Shown here piece by piece: positions 1-10,774 of a DNA stretch of 64,000 nucleotides. The notes beneath the pieces are model-generated. The model was not told the origin of the DNA and searched no databases. It saw nothing but the letters and a program-made list of their open reading frames with translations. Positions within the stretch are counted from its first letter, which is position 1. Each line of letters begins with the position of its first letter. A program made the translations under genes and the position numbers. Origin of the DNA: DASXKD01 sp963734725 (GTDB lineage: Bacteria > Actinomycetota > Actinomycetes > Streptosporangiales > Streptosporangiaceae); assembly GCA_963734725.1 (NCBI GenBank), contig CAVTIX010000022.1:62001-126000 (forward strand), read 5' to 3'.

Positions 1-999
1 GCGGGGGCCGCCGTCCCGCTCGTAGAGTTCGGCGAGGAACTCGCTGAAGTCGCGCACCCGGCCGCTGAACGCCGCGGCCCGCTCGGCCAGCGCATCGGCT
101 TCGGGGCTGGGGCTGGCGCGCGCCGCGCGGGCGAAGAACCCGCCGAAGTCCTTCATCGCCGAGCCGCACCCCGCGGAGTTGACCACGATCGTGTCCACGC
201 CGGCCCGCTCGAACTCCGCGATCGCCCGCTCCGCGAACCTGGCGGCCTCCGCGGTCCGGCCGGAATGCAGCGACAGCGCCCCGCAGCAGCCCTGGCCGGG
301 CGGCACGATCACGTCGCAGCCCTCGGTGGCCAGCACCCGCGCGGTGGCGGTGTTGACACCGGCAAAAAAGACCTGTTGGACGCAGCCGGTGAGCATGCCC
401 ACCACCGCCCGGCGCTCGCCCCGGGCCGGGATCCGGGCTGGGAGCCTGGGCTGCCGGCTCCCCGGCTGCGGGGCGAGCCGCAGCGACCCGGCGAGCTCGG
501 GGGCGTACCGGGCCGCAGGGCCGCGCTGGACCAGGCGGTGCAGCCTGGCCCGCTGGGCCACGCGGAGCGGGCCGGTCAGGGCGCGGAGCCGTTTCGGGTA
601 GGGGAACGTGGCGAAGATCGCGGCGCGCACGGCCCGGTCGCGGAGCGACCGGGCCGCGCCCGCTGGCTCCTCCTGGCCCTGGTCAGCCCCGGCGCCGACC
701 CGTTCCGGCCAGCCACGGGCGGCCTCGATCAACTCGTCGTAGCGCACCCCGGAGGGGCACGCGGGCACGCAGGCCATACAGCCCAAGCAACGGTCCACAT
801 GCAGCATCACCTGCTCGGTGACCGGGGTACCGGTCAGGACCTGGGACATGAGGTGGATCCGCCCGCGCGGCGAGTCCATCTCCTCGCCCCAGAGCTGGTA
901 CGTCGGGCAGGCGGGCAGGCAGAAGCCGCAATGGACGCAATCCGACGCGGTAGCGGCCAGATGCCCGCCGGGGTCGAGCGGGCCAGCTGGGTCGTCCAT
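1..999 (-). CDS. glcF: Glycolate oxidase iron-sulfur subunit GlcF (partial, 3' end outside window)
   Basis: Reads leftward off the window edge, so only the first 333 codons are present. GlcF passes electrons from the flavin subunits GlcD/GlcE to the membrane quinone pool during oxidation of glycolate to glyoxylate. Two ferredoxin-type [4Fe-4S] motifs are visible near the N-terminus: CVHCGFCLPACP (Cys21, 24, 27, 31) and CLGCMACVPACP (Cys71, 74, 77, 81), the arrangement of GlcF/LutA-type proteins. The ATG overlaps the stop codon of glcE (ATGA) and is preceded by GCAGGAGGGAT, so the two are translationally coupled. The C-terminal CCG domains expected of the family would lie mostly in the visible part and beyond the edge. 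Confidence 0.9.
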   Translation of the reverse strand, partial: MDDPAGPLDPGGHLAATASDCVHCGFCLPACPTYQLWGEEMDSPRGRIHLMSQVLTGTPVTEQVMLHVDRCLGCMACVPACPSGVRYDELIEAARGWPERVGAGADQGQEEPAGAARSLRDRAVRAAIFATFPYPKRLRALTGPLRVAQRARLHRLVQRGPAARYAPELAGSLRLAPQPGSRQPRLPARIPARGERRAVVGMLTGCVQQVFFAGVNTATARVLATEGCDVIVPPGQGCCGALSLHSGRTAEAARFAERAIAEFERAGVDTIVVNSAGCGSAMKDFGGFFARAARASPSPEADALAERAAAFSGRVRDFSEFLAELYERDGGPR

Positions 1000-2594
1000 C
1001 AGATCCCTCCTGCGAACCGGCCCGGCGCCATCCGGTGCCCCGGGTCGAACTGGTCCTTGACCGCGCGCATCAGCGGCAGCGACGGCACCGGGCCCCACGG
1101 GTCCACCAGGTCCTGCACGGCGGGCGGGGCGTGCACCACGACGGCGCTGGCCAGCACCGGCGGGCTGTCCGGGACAGGCGCGGCGGACGGTCTCGCGTCG
1201 GCGTCACCCCGGGCCAGCGCGGCGCGCAGCCCGGCCACGAACGCCGCGACCGCCGCGGGGTCAGCCTCCGGCCCGGTTCCCGCGTAGATCACCCCGGCCG
1301 CGGCCGACCCGCCCACCGCCGGGTCCAGGCCAGTCGCCCGCGCCGCGGTGTCAATCACCCGCAGCACGCGCGGCAGGCCCGCGGCCCAGAACGCGATCCG
1401 GACCAGCGTCCCAGTCCGTCCCGGCTCGCCCCTGTCGCCCGCCGCGCCGCCGTCGCCCGCCGCGCCGCCGTCGCCCAGTGCGCCCCCATCGCCCAGTGCC
1501 TTCCTCTCGCCCGGCGCGCTCCTGTCGCCCGGCGTGCTCGCGCCGCCCGTCGCGCTCCCGTCGCCCGGCCGCCCGTTCGCACTGGCCCGGCCACCCCCCA
1601 TACCGGGCCAGCCCCACCAGGCGGGCGGCGACGGCCGCGCGGCCGCCCCCTCGCCGAGCAGCGAGCACAGCAGCCCGGCCCGCTCCGCGGTGCCGTCCGG
1701 ATCGCCCTCCAGCAGCACCGCCACCCGCACCGGCGCGCCCTGCGCCGCGCGGTCGATCTCGACGGCCGAGGGCGCCAGGTCGCTGCCCACCGCCGCGGCG
1801 ACCGCACGGTACGCCTCGTCCGGCCCCGGGCAGTCCACCGTGACGTACGCCGTGGACGGGGGCAGCGGATGGAGCCGGAACACCGCCTCCACGATCAGCC
1901 CGAGCGTCCCGAACGAGCCGGTGAACAGCCTGCCGAGGTCATAACCCGCGACGTTCTTGACCACCTTCCCGCCGGCCTTGGCCACGATCCCGTCGGCGCG
2001 GACCACGGTGATCCCGATGATCAGGTCGCGCGGCGTCCCGTAACGCAGGCGGCGCGGGCCCGCCGCCCCGGTCGCGAGCGTGCCGCCGACGGTCGCGCCC
2101 AGCCACTCCGGCGCCGTCCCGTTCTCCGCGGACGGCGGTGCGCCCCCAGCCGCCGCGGCCGCCCCGCATCCCGCGCTAGCCCTCGAACCCGCGCCCGTCC
2201 CCGGCGCCGCGAGCGGGGACGGCAGCGGGTCCAGGGCAAGCTGCTGCCCGGCCCCGGCCAGCACCTCGCCCAGCCGCGCCACGCTGACCCCGGCCTGCAC
2301 CCGGGCGACCAGGTCATCCGCGGCGTGCTCGACCACCTGATCCAGCGCCCTGGTGTCCACCACGAGGTCACACCGGCGCGGCGGGGCGCCCCAGCCGAGC
2401 TTGCTGCCCCCGCCCCGCGGGACCACGGCAAGGTCCTGCGCGGCCGCCGCGGCCAGCAGCGCGCTCGCCTCCGCGACGGTGGCCGGGGACGCGGCAAAGC
2501 GCGGCATCACCCCGGCGATCGCATCCCCGGGCCCCGCCAGCCGCGCCGCCGGGCAGGCCGCGGCCAGGGCGCCCAGGACCGGGTCAGCGCCCAC
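999..2594 (-). CDS. glcE: Glycolate oxidase FAD-binding subunit GlcE
   Basis: FAD-binding (PCMH-type) subunit of glycolate oxidase, between glcD and glcF in one operon. The core carries the flavin-domain signatures ATVGGTLATGAAGPRRLRYG and KVVKNVAGYDLGRLFTGSFG, followed by LGLIVEAVFRLHPLPP. At 531 aa it is much longer than usual GlcE proteins (about 350-420 aa). The excess is two low-complexity stretches: an Ala/Gly-rich insert near residues 120-150, and a Gly/Asp/Ala-rich insert around residues 330-395 that iterates ALGDGGA/AAGDGGA. The predicted start is GTG at 2594 with no strong ribosome-binding site; a downstream start is possible. The stop overlaps the glcF start. Confidence 0.87.
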   Translation of the reverse strand: MGADPVLGALAAACPAARLAGPGDAIAGVMPRFAASPATVAEASALLAAAAAQDLAVVPRGGGSKLGWGAPPRRCDLVVDTRALDQVVEHAADDLVARVQAGVSVARLGEVLAGAGQQLALDPLPSPLAAPGTGAGSRASAGCGAAAAAGGAPPSAENGTAPEWLGATVGGTLATGAAGPRRLRYGTPRDLIIGITVVRADGIVAKAGGKVVKNVAGYDLGRLFTGSFGTLGLIVEAVFRLHPLPPSTAYVTVDCPGPDEAYRAVAAAVGSDLAPSAVEIDRAAQGAPVRVAVLLEGDPDGTAERAGLLCSLLGEGAAARPSPPAWWGWPGMGGGRASANGRPGDGSATGGASTPGDRSAPGERKALGDGGALGDGGAAGDGGAAGDRGEPGRTGTLVRIAFWAAGLPRVLRVIDTAARATGLDPAVGGSAAAGVIYAGTGPEADPAAVAAFVAGLRAALARGDADARPSAAPVPDSPPVLASAVVVHAPPAVQDLVDPWGPVPSLPLMRAVKDQFDPGHRMAPGRFAGGI

Positions 2595-2690
2595 GGTGGC
2601 GCGCCCGCGCGGCTGCGGTTACGAGTGGCCCGCCACGCACGGTGGCCAGCGGGACGGACGGCGGGCCGGGCCGGGGTTTCGTTTCTCTGC

Positions 2691-4145
2691 TCAAAATTGA
2701 TCCACCTGCCCCGAGGCCACGAGCGGGTGCGGGGCACGCCGCGCCCCGGGAACCTCCCCGCACAGCCGGGGCGTCGGGAACACCTTCCCCGGGTTGCACA
2801 GGCTGGCCGGGTCGAAGGCGCAGCGCAGCAGCTGCATCGTGTCGAGGTCGTCGGGGCCGAACATCTTCGGCATGTACCGCGACTTGTCCACGCCCACCCC
2901 GTGCTCGCCAGTGATCGACCCGCCGTGCGAGATGCACAGGTCCAGGATCGCCCCGGACACGGCCTCGGCGGCCTCGGCGGCGCCGGGCACGCTGTCGTCG
3001 TAGAGCACCAGCGGGTGCAGGTTCCCGTCGCCGGCGTGGAACACGTTGGCCACCCGGATGCCGGATTCCGCCGACAGCTTGGCGATCTTGTCGAGCACCG
3101 GGCCGAGCGCGCTTCGCGGCACCACGCCGTCCTGGACGATGTAGGCCCGTGCGATCCGGCCCACCGCCGCGAACGCGGACTTGCGGCCCACCCAGATCGC
3201 GGCGCGCTCGGCCGGGTCGTCGGCCTCCCTGATCTCGGTCGCGCCCGCCTGCTCGCACAGCGCGCGGACGGCCGCGCATTCCCGCTCCACCTCGGCGTGC
3301 GGGCCGTCGAGTTCCACGATCAGCACCGCGCCCGCGCCCTCGGGGTAGCGGCAGCTCACCGCGGCCTCGGCCGCCTCGATCGCGAGCGCGTCCATCATCT
3401 CGATCGCCGCGGGAACGATGCCCGCCCCGATGATCGCCGACACCGCGTTCCCGCCGGTGCCCGTGGTCTCGAACGCGGCCAGCAGGCACTTGACCAGCTG
3501 CGGGATCTTCGTCAGCTTGACCACGATCTTGGTGACGATGCCCAGCGTGCCCTCCGAGCCGGTGAACGCGCCCAGCAGGTCATAGCCCGGCGCCGCCCCG
3601 GTCCCGTCACCCAGCCAGGTCAGCTCCCCGGCCGGGGTGACGACCTCCAGCCCGGTGATGTGGTGCACGGTGAACCCGTGCTTGAGGCAGTGCGCCCCGC
3701 CGGAGTTCTCCGCGACGTTGCCGCCCACCGAGCAGATCACCTGGCTGGAGGGGTCGGGGGCGTAGAAGTAGCCGAACGGCCGGGCCGCGTCGCTCACCGA
3801 CAGGTTGGTGGCCCCGGGCTCCACGATCGCGCGCTGGCTCGCCGGGTCGATGGCGATGATCCGGCGCATCCGTGAGGTCACGATCAGCACGCCCTCGGCG
3901 TGCGGCAGCGCCCCGCCGGACAGGCCCGTGCCCGAGCCCCTGGCCACGAACGGGACCTTCGCCATGGCGCACTCGCGCACCACCGCGGCGACCTCCTGCG
4001 CGGTCTGGGGCAGCACGACAAGCGCCGGGGTGACCCGGTGCGAGGTCAGTCCGTCGCACTCGTAGGTGCGCAGTTCGGCGGGGTCGGTGATGACGCCGTC
4101 GGATCCGCAGATCTCGGTCATCCGGGGGATGAGCTGCTTGATCAT
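2691..4145 (-). CDS. glcD: Glycolate oxidase FAD-linked subunit GlcD
   Basis: Catalytic flavoprotein of the glycolate oxidase complex (FAD-linked oxidase, D-lactate/glycolate dehydrogenase family), 484 aa. Flavin-domain motifs include RGSGTGLSGGALP and VICSVGGNVAENSGGAHC; the C-terminal cap domain has HAGDGNLHPLVLY and GEHGVGVDK, typical of GlcD. An open frame extends upstream, but the ATG at 4145 follows GAGGGG at good spacing and matches the family N-terminus (MIKQL). It lies 96 bp upstream of glcE and about 110 bp downstream of malate synthase on the same strand. This suggests one unit converting glycolate to glyoxylate and then malate. Confidence 0.93.
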   Translation of the reverse strand: MIKQLIPRMTEICGSDGVITDPAELRTYECDGLTSHRVTPALVVLPQTAQEVAAVVRECAMAKVPFVARGSGTGLSGGALPHAEGVLIVTSRMRRIIAIDPASQRAIVEPGATNLSVSDAARPFGYFYAPDPSSQVICSVGGNVAENSGGAHCLKHGFTVHHITGLEVVTPAGELTWLGDGTGAAPGYDLLGAFTGSEGTLGIVTKIVVKLTKIPQLVKCLLAAFETTGTGGNAVSAIIGAGIVPAAIEMMDALAIEAAEAAVSCRYPEGAGAVLIVELDGPHAEVERECAAVRALCEQAGATEIREADDPAERAAIWVGRKSAFAAVGRIARAYIVQDGVVPRSALGPVLDKIAKLSAESGIRVANVFHAGDGNLHPLVLYDDSVPGAAEAAEAVSGAILDLCISHGGSITGEHGVGVDKSRYMPKMFGPDDLDTMQLLRCAFDPASLCNPGKVFPTPRLCGEVPGARRAPHPLVASGQVDQF

Positions 4146-4256
4146 CGTTTCCCCTCGGGGTGCGGCGCCGTTCCTCTCCAGGGTGCCCTGGCAGCGGGCT
4201 GCCTGCAACGCCCCGGCCGCGCTCCCGTGGCGCGTGCCCGGCAGCGCCGCACGGTG

Positions 4257-5861
<1,605 letters not shown>

Positions 5862-6272
5862 CTCGCGCTCCTCTGCTGCACCGGAATATGGGGTTGACGC
5901 TAGGGCGTGTCTTACAGATCATCCAGCCTGCTGCGCGGCTGCCGGACGGGCGCCTCGCGGCGTTGTCGCCGTCACCCATAGCTCCGCCATGGGCTCCTCC
6001 TCCGCCTTGCGATCCCCCACCCGCCTCCCCATCCCCTTCACGACAGCCGCTCGCGACGGCATAGACCTATCAGACACGCCCTGGCCCGCTGCCGCAACGG
6101 CGGGCAAAGTCGGCCGGCCTAAAACTACCGATCGGTAACCGGGGCACAACGGGCGGCCCCGCGGCGTTTATTGGAATGACCGGAAAACTCCGGCGTGGCA
6201 GCATTGACCAACCAGGCCGGTGGCGCCTCCGGCTGATGGAGGCGCCCGTGCGGACACCAACCCTAGGCAGCG
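5862..6272. other. Divergent intergenic region aceB/hflX
   Basis: A 411-bp gap between the divergent starts of aceB and hflX. Most of it is the MITE-like element at 5902-6082. The remainder (6083-6272) should hold the hflX promoter; I do not see a convincing gene. The minus-strand open frame inside the element ends in Ala-rich sequence and looks like element DNA. Confidence 0.6.
5902..6082 (-). repeat. MITE-like inverted-repeat element, copy 1 (181 bp)
   Basis: The ends are perfect 11-bp inverted repeats, AGGGCGTGTCT at 5902 and AGACACGCCCT at 6072. Read on the minus strand it begins GGGCGTGTCTGATAGGTCTA and its other end contains GCAGCCGCGCAGCAGGCTGG followed by ATGATCTGTAAGACACGCCC. Related end sequences occur at 11178-11240 and 24917-24967. 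No transposase is encoded, so this is a non-autonomous element or the remnant of an IS. No clear target-site duplication is visible (flanks GCT and GGC). Confidence 0.75.
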
Positions 6273-7781
6273 ATGACTTCTTCACCCAAGGCCGACCGGG
6301 AGTTGCTCAGCCAGATCGGCCCCGACGCCGCCAGCCCTGCTGGCGCGCCTGAGGCCGCGGGCGCCGGCCTCCCCGGCGACCTGGATCTGGCCGACCGGCA
6401 CGCGCTGCGCCGGGTGGCTGGCCTGTCCACCGAGCTGACCGATGTCACCGAGGTCGAGTACCGGGCGCTGCGGCTGGAGCGGGTCGTCCTGGTCGGCGTG
6501 TGGACCGAGGGCACGCTGGCCAGCGCGGAGAACTCGCTGCGTGAGCTCTCCCGGCTCGCCGACACCGCCGGCTCGGTGATCCTGGCCGGCCTGGTGCAGC
6601 GCCGCGCCAAGCCTGACCCGGCGACCTACATCGGCGCGGGCAAGGCGCGCGAGCTGGCGGACCTGGTGCTGGAAACCGGCGCCGACACCGTCATCTGCGA
6701 CGGCGAGCTGACCCCGGGCCAGCTCCGCAGCCTGGAAGGCGTGGTCAAGGTCAAGGTCATCGACCGCACCGCGCTCATCCTTGACATCTTCGCCCAGCAC
6801 GCGCGGAGCAAGGCCGGTAAGGCCCAGGTGGAACTGGCGCAGCTGGAGTACCTGCTGCCCCGGCTGCGCGGCTGGGGCGAGTCGCTGGCCAGGCAGGCGG
6901 GCGGGCGGGTCGCCGGCGGCGGCGGCATCGGGTCCCGCGGCCCCGGCGAGACCAAGATCGAGACGGACCGGCGCCGGATCCGGGCCCGTACCGCCAAGCT
7001 GCGCCGTGAGATCGCCGAGATGTCGGCCGGGCGCGAGTTGCAGCGCCGGCGGCGGTCTCGCCGGCAGGTTCCCTCCGTCGCGATAGCCGGTTATACCAAT
7101 GCCGGTAAATCGACATTGCTGAACGCCCTGACGGGCGCCGGCGTCCTCGTCGACGACTCGCTGTTCGCCACCCTGGACCCGGCCGTGCGCCGGGCCCGGA
7201 CCCCGTCCGGCCGGTGGTTCACCCTGACCGACACCGTCGGGTTCGTCCGGCACCTGCCACACCAGCTGGTCGAGGCGTTCCGGTCCACCCTGGAGGAGGT
7301 CGCCGACGCCGACCTGATCCTGCACGTAGTGGACGGTAGCGACGCTGACCCGCGGGCGCAGATCAGCGCCGTCCGCGAGGTGCTCGGCCAGATCGGCGCC
7401 GCCAAGGTGCCCGAGGTCGTGGTGGTGAACAAGTCCGACGAGGCCGACCCGCTGGAGATCAAGGGCCTGCGCCTGGCCGAGCGCGGTGCCGTGGTGGTGT
7501 CCGCCAGGACCGGGGCCGGGCTGCCGGACCTGCTCGCCGCGGTCGAGGCGGCGCTGCCCCGGCGCGACGCAGAGGTGAGCGCGCTGGTGCCCTATGGCCG
7601 CAGCGACCTGATCGCCCGGGCGCACCAGGAGGGCGAGGTGCTCGCGGTCGCGCATTGCGAGGAGGGCACTCAGCTCACCGCGCGGGTGCCACCGGACCTG
7701 GCCGCGCAGCTCACCGGCGCCAGCCCGGGCCTCGCGGTCAGCGCGAACGCCGTCGGCTCACCGCGGCGTGCCGGTAACTGA
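6273..7781 (+). CDS. hflX: Ribosome-associated GTPase HflX
   Basis: HflX-family GTPase that binds the 50S subunit and splits stalled or stress-inactivated ribosomes. The N-terminal HflX domain contains ILAGLVQRRAKPDPATYIGAG, and the glycine-rich linker GGGGIGSRGPGETKIETDRR is diagnostic. The G domain has G1 GYTNAGKST (about residue 272), G3 DTVGFVRHLP and G4 NKSD. ATG at 6273 is chosen because family homology starts shortly after; the ribosome-binding site is weak. At 502 aa the length is normal for actinobacteria. It is a single-gene unit followed by about 350 bp without a convincing gene. Confidence 0.93.
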   Translation: MTSSPKADRELLSQIGPDAASPAGAPEAAGAGLPGDLDLADRHALRRVAGLSTELTDVTEVEYRALRLERVVLVGVWTEGTLASAENSLRELSRLADTAGSVILAGLVQRRAKPDPATYIGAGKARELADLVLETGADTVICDGELTPGQLRSLEGVVKVKVIDRTALILDIFAQHARSKAGKAQVELAQLEYLLPRLRGWGESLARQAGGRVAGGGGIGSRGPGETKIETDRRRIRARTAKLRREIAEMSAGRELQRRRRSRRQVPSVAIAGYTNAGKSTLLNALTGAGVLVDDSLFATLDPAVRRARTPSGRWFTLTDTVGFVRHLPHQLVEAFRSTLEEVADADLILHVVDGSDADPRAQISAVREVLGQIGAAKVPEVVVVNKSDEADPLEIKGLRLAERGAVVVSARTGAGLPDLLAAVEAALPRRDAEVSALVPYGRSDLIARAHQEGEVLAVAHCEEGTQLTARVPPDLAAQLTGASPGLAVSANAVGSPRRAGN

Positions 7782-8133
7782 CCCCTGGCGGTATCGTCAA
7801 GTCCGCTACCAGTGCGAATGGCGCCTGCTATGGTCGTGCTCCCCGAGGAGGCGCCGGGTCCGGCGGTGCCGCGCGAAAGGCGCGATGCCGAGCTGCTTCC
7901 TAAGAACTGGCTGGGAATCTGGCCGGCTTCTTCCAATTCGGCCTGTACACGCACCCGGTCATGCAATACCGTGACTGGACCGATATTGTTGGTTGCCGCA
8001 TCTTCCCCAGCACTCGGGCGGCTCACATTCGCGATCCGGGATTCCCGGGTTGTGTTGGTGTTCCACCACGAGGCGTGAGCCATGGCAGGTGACCGGTGAT
8101 GACGCAGGGGACGCGCATCTGGGGTGCGCTCCC
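7782..8133. other. Intergenic region hflX/hutI, no confident gene
   Basis: A 352-bp stretch with visibly lower GC than its neighbours. A plus-strand frame (7812-8078, 88 codons) and a minus-strand frame (7670-8083) are open, but neither has a good ribosome-binding site or a recognisable motif. A 19-codon frame at 8099-8158 starts MTQGTRIWGALPWG and overlaps the hutI start region; a leader-peptide role is only a guess. The region probably carries the hutI promoter. Confidence 0.4.
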
Positions 8134-9366
8134 ATGGGGGTGTGCGTACAGGTGGTGAACGTTCGCCTGCTCACGAACATCGGCCGGTTGTGGACCGGTT
8201 CCGAGGTGTGGAGCAACGCGGCGATCCTCACCCACGGGGATCAGATCGCATGGGTGGGCCCGGCAGCCGAGTTGCCGCGCAGCCTGCCCGGGGTCATCGA
8301 CGACATCGTCGATGTGGACGACGTGCAGAACCTGAACGGCGGGCTCGTCACGCCCGGATTCATCGACGCGCACACTCATCCGGTGTACGCGGGCAACCGC
8401 TGGGCCGAGATCGCGATGCGCACCAGCGGGTCCTCGCCCAACGAGATCGCCTCGGCCGGCGGTGGCATGGCCTCGACGGTCACGGTCACCCGGGGAACGG
8501 ACCCCTGGACGCTGTGCAATGGCGTGCGGAACCGGCTGCGGGAATGGCTGCTGTCGGGCACCACGACCATAGAGGCGAAGACCGGATACCACCTCACCCG
8601 GGACGGTGAGCTGGCCGACGTACGGCTGCTGCGGTCGCTGGAGAACGAGCCCGGGATGCCCCGGGTGCACGTGACCTTCCTGGGCGCGCACACCGTGCCG
8701 CCGGAGTTCTTCGGCCGGCGTCACGACTACGTGGACGCGGTCGGATCCTGGTGCGCGGACGCTCGCGCGGCCGGGGCCGACAGCGTGGACGTGTACTGCG
8801 AGGAGGGCCGGTTCACCGAGCGCGAGGCGCGCTGGGTGCTCGGCGCGGGCCGAGCCGCCGGCCTGCTGCCCAGGCTGCATGCCTGCGGGCAGTCCCACAC
8901 CGGCGCGGCCACGCTTGCCGCGGAGCTCGGCTGCGCGTCGGCGGACCTGCTGCACGAGGCCTGCGAAGAGGACGTGATCGTGCTGGCCACGGCGGGCGTC
9001 GCCGCCGTGCTATGCCCGGCCACCGCCCTGCAGGTCGGCAAGAACCCGCCGGTCCGGTCGCTGCTGGACAAGGGCGCTGCGGTCGCTCTCGGCTCCGACC
9101 ACTCGCCGGGCGTCAACGGCATCACCAGCATGTCGCTGGTGGTCTCGCTGGCGATCGCGAACTTCGGCATGAGCGTCGCCGAGGCGCTGCGCGCCGCCAC
9201 CCTGGGCGGGGCTCAGGCGCTGCGTAGCCCGGAGCTCGGCACCATGGCCCCGGGCCGGTACGCCGACATCGTCGCCTGGGACGCCGACCACGAGGGCGCT
9301 TTCGCCTGGTCGTTCGGGCTCCGTCCGCTCCGCGTCTGGCGCGGCGGCGAGCTCGTCGTCGGCTGA
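8134..9366 (+). CDS. hutI: Imidazolonepropionase HutI
   Basis: Amidohydrolase that opens imidazolonepropionate to N-formimino-L-glutamate in histidine degradation. Metal-site motifs are GFIDAHTHPVYAGNRWAEIA (HxH, about residue 80), HACGQSHTG and the late aspartate in GSDHSPGVNG. The substrate-specific EAKTGYHL motif corresponds to the EiKSGYGL signature of HutI. The start is uncertain: ATG 8134, GTG 8140 or GTG 8152 all fit, and the family usually begins just before the VRLLTNIGRL-like segment. At about 410 aa the length is normal. No other hut gene lies nearby, so it is an orphan here. Confidence 0.9.
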   Translation: MGVCVQVVNVRLLTNIGRLWTGSEVWSNAAILTHGDQIAWVGPAAELPRSLPGVIDDIVDVDDVQNLNGGLVTPGFIDAHTHPVYAGNRWAEIAMRTSGSSPNEIASAGGGMASTVTVTRGTDPWTLCNGVRNRLREWLLSGTTTIEAKTGYHLTRDGELADVRLLRSLENEPGMPRVHVTFLGAHTVPPEFFGRRHDYVDAVGSWCADARAAGADSVDVYCEEGRFTEREARWVLGAGRAAGLLPRLHACGQSHTGAATLAAELGCASADLLHEACEEDVIVLATAGVAAVLCPATALQVGKNPPVRSLLDKGAAVALGSDHSPGVNGITSMSLVVSLAIANFGMSVAEALRAATLGGAQALRSPELGTMAPGRYADIVAWDADHEGAFAWSFGLRPLRVWRGGELVVG

Positions 9367-9616
9367 CCCGGCGAGGCGGCTGCCATGTTCGGCGAGGCAG
9401 TTAGCCATGTTCGCCTGCTTCGCCCGGCTTCGTGGCCGCTTAGCCTGTTCGCCGAGCTTCGCTCGGCTTCCCCTCCGCCCGTGGTGTCTGCCCGGGGGGC
9501 ACGAGCCCCGGACCCCCACGGCCCCAGCTCAGGTTTGGCGGGTTCGCTTAGGTCGTGGCTTCCCGGCCCGCGTCGTAGGGCGCCGCTCCCTGGCCGCTTC
9601 ATGGGATGCTGCTGAG
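9367..9616. other. Intergenic region hutI/holA
   Basis: A 250-bp GC-rich spacer with short repeats: GCCATGTTCGGCGAGGC and GCCATGTTCGCCTGCTTCGC near 9380-9420, the hairpin-like CGAGCTTCGCTCGGC near 9457, and GGGGGGCACGAGCCCCGGAC near 9495. These could form terminators for hutI. In many actinobacteria comEA/comEC lie immediately upstream of holA; neither is present here. Confidence 0.45.
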
Positions 9617-10606
9617 ATGCCCGTGCGTGAAGCCAAGGACGCCGCGCCCGCCGCCGGTTCCCGGGTCAGCGTGGTCACCGGGGACGAGGAACTGCTCGTG
9701 GAACGGGCCGTGGCCCGGCTGGTCGCCGCCGCGGCGGGCAACGGCGCGGCCAGGGCGCGCGAGGTGGCCGCGGGCCGCCTGGCGCCCGGCGAGCTGGCCG
9801 TGGTCACCGCCCCCTCGCTGTTCGACGCTGTCCCGGTCGTGGTCATCCGCGACGCCCAGGACGCGGGCAAGGAGGTCGCCGGGGAACTCGCCGCGCTGGC
9901 CGCGGACCCGCCGGCCGACGTGGCGCTGGTGATCACGCACGCGGGCGGCGCGAAGGGCAAGGCGCTGCTGTCCCGGCTGACCGGGCACGGCGCCCAGGTC
10001 GCGGCGTACCCGAAGCTCACCCGGATCGGCGACCGGATGACGTTCATCCGCGAGGAGTTCCGCGCCGAGGGGCGCCGGATCGACGACGGCGGCGTCCGGG
10101 CGCTGATCGACGCGCTCGGCGCCGACCTGCGCGAGATCGCCTCTGCCTGTGCTCAGCTCGCCGCGGATACTACCGGCGTGATCGACCAGTCCGTGGTGAC
10201 CAGGTACTACCGCGGCCGCGCTGAGGCGGGCGGGTTCGCTGTGGCCGACCGGGCGGTCGAGGGACGTCTCGCCGAGGCCCTCGAACACCTGCGCTGGGCC
10301 CTGGCCGTGGGCGTGTCGCCGGTGCTGATCACCAGCGCCCTCGCGCAGGGAGTCCGGCTGATCGGGCGGGTCGGGGCCGCGTCGCGCTCTCAGCCCGCCA
10401 CCGCGCTCGCCGCGGAACTCGGCGCCCCGCCCTGGCGCATCGACAAGGTGCGGCGGCAACTGCGCGGCTGGACGCCCGACGGGATCGCCCAGGCGCTCGC
10501 CGCCGTCGCGGAGGCCGACGCGCAGGTGAAGGGGGAAGGCGCGAACCCGGGTTACGCCCTGGAGGTGGCCGTCCGCGCTATCGTCACCGCCCGCGGCAGC
10601 CGCTGA
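9617..10606 (+). CDS. holA: DNA polymerase III subunit delta
   Basis: Clamp-loader delta subunit (HolA), 329 aa, which opens the sliding clamp during loading. The N-terminal region SRVSVVTGDEELLVERAVARL and the segments FDAVPVVVIRDAQDAG and VALVITHAGGAKGKALLSRL match actinobacterial HolA. The C-terminal collar part contains LRWALAVGVSPVLITSALAQ. ATG at 9617 (MPVREAK) is preferred over an upstream in-frame extension of low-complexity sequence. It heads the conserved actinobacterial order holA-rpsT-lepA, which supports the call in a family with weak sequence conservation. Confidence 0.9.
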   Translation: MPVREAKDAAPAAGSRVSVVTGDEELLVERAVARLVAAAAGNGAARAREVAAGRLAPGELAVVTAPSLFDAVPVVVIRDAQDAGKEVAGELAALAADPPADVALVITHAGGAKGKALLSRLTGHGAQVAAYPKLTRIGDRMTFIREEFRAEGRRIDDGGVRALIDALGADLREIASACAQLAADTTGVIDQSVVTRYYRGRAEAGGFAVADRAVEGRLAEALEHLRWALAVGVSPVLITSALAQGVRLIGRVGAASRSQPATALAAELGAPPWRIDKVRRQLRGWTPDGIAQALAAVAEADAQVKGEGANPGYALEVAVRAIVTARGSR

Positions 10607-10774
10607 CCAACCGTCCGCGGCCGGGCCCTCGCTGCCTGGTTTGAGCGCGGCCCCAGGGTTGGGATATCCTTCCTCGTCGGAGTGTTGCGCCCCGCCTGGA
10701 GTTCGTGGGGCTGCCGCGGGCGCGAATCCGCCCGCGCCCACCGACGAGAACCAGAACCTGAGCGAGGCTTCCGC

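Noticed and set aside
8099..8158. hutI leader peptide (MTQGTRIWGALPWG...)
   Set aside because: No histidine codons and no clear attenuator hairpin; noted only in the spacer entry.
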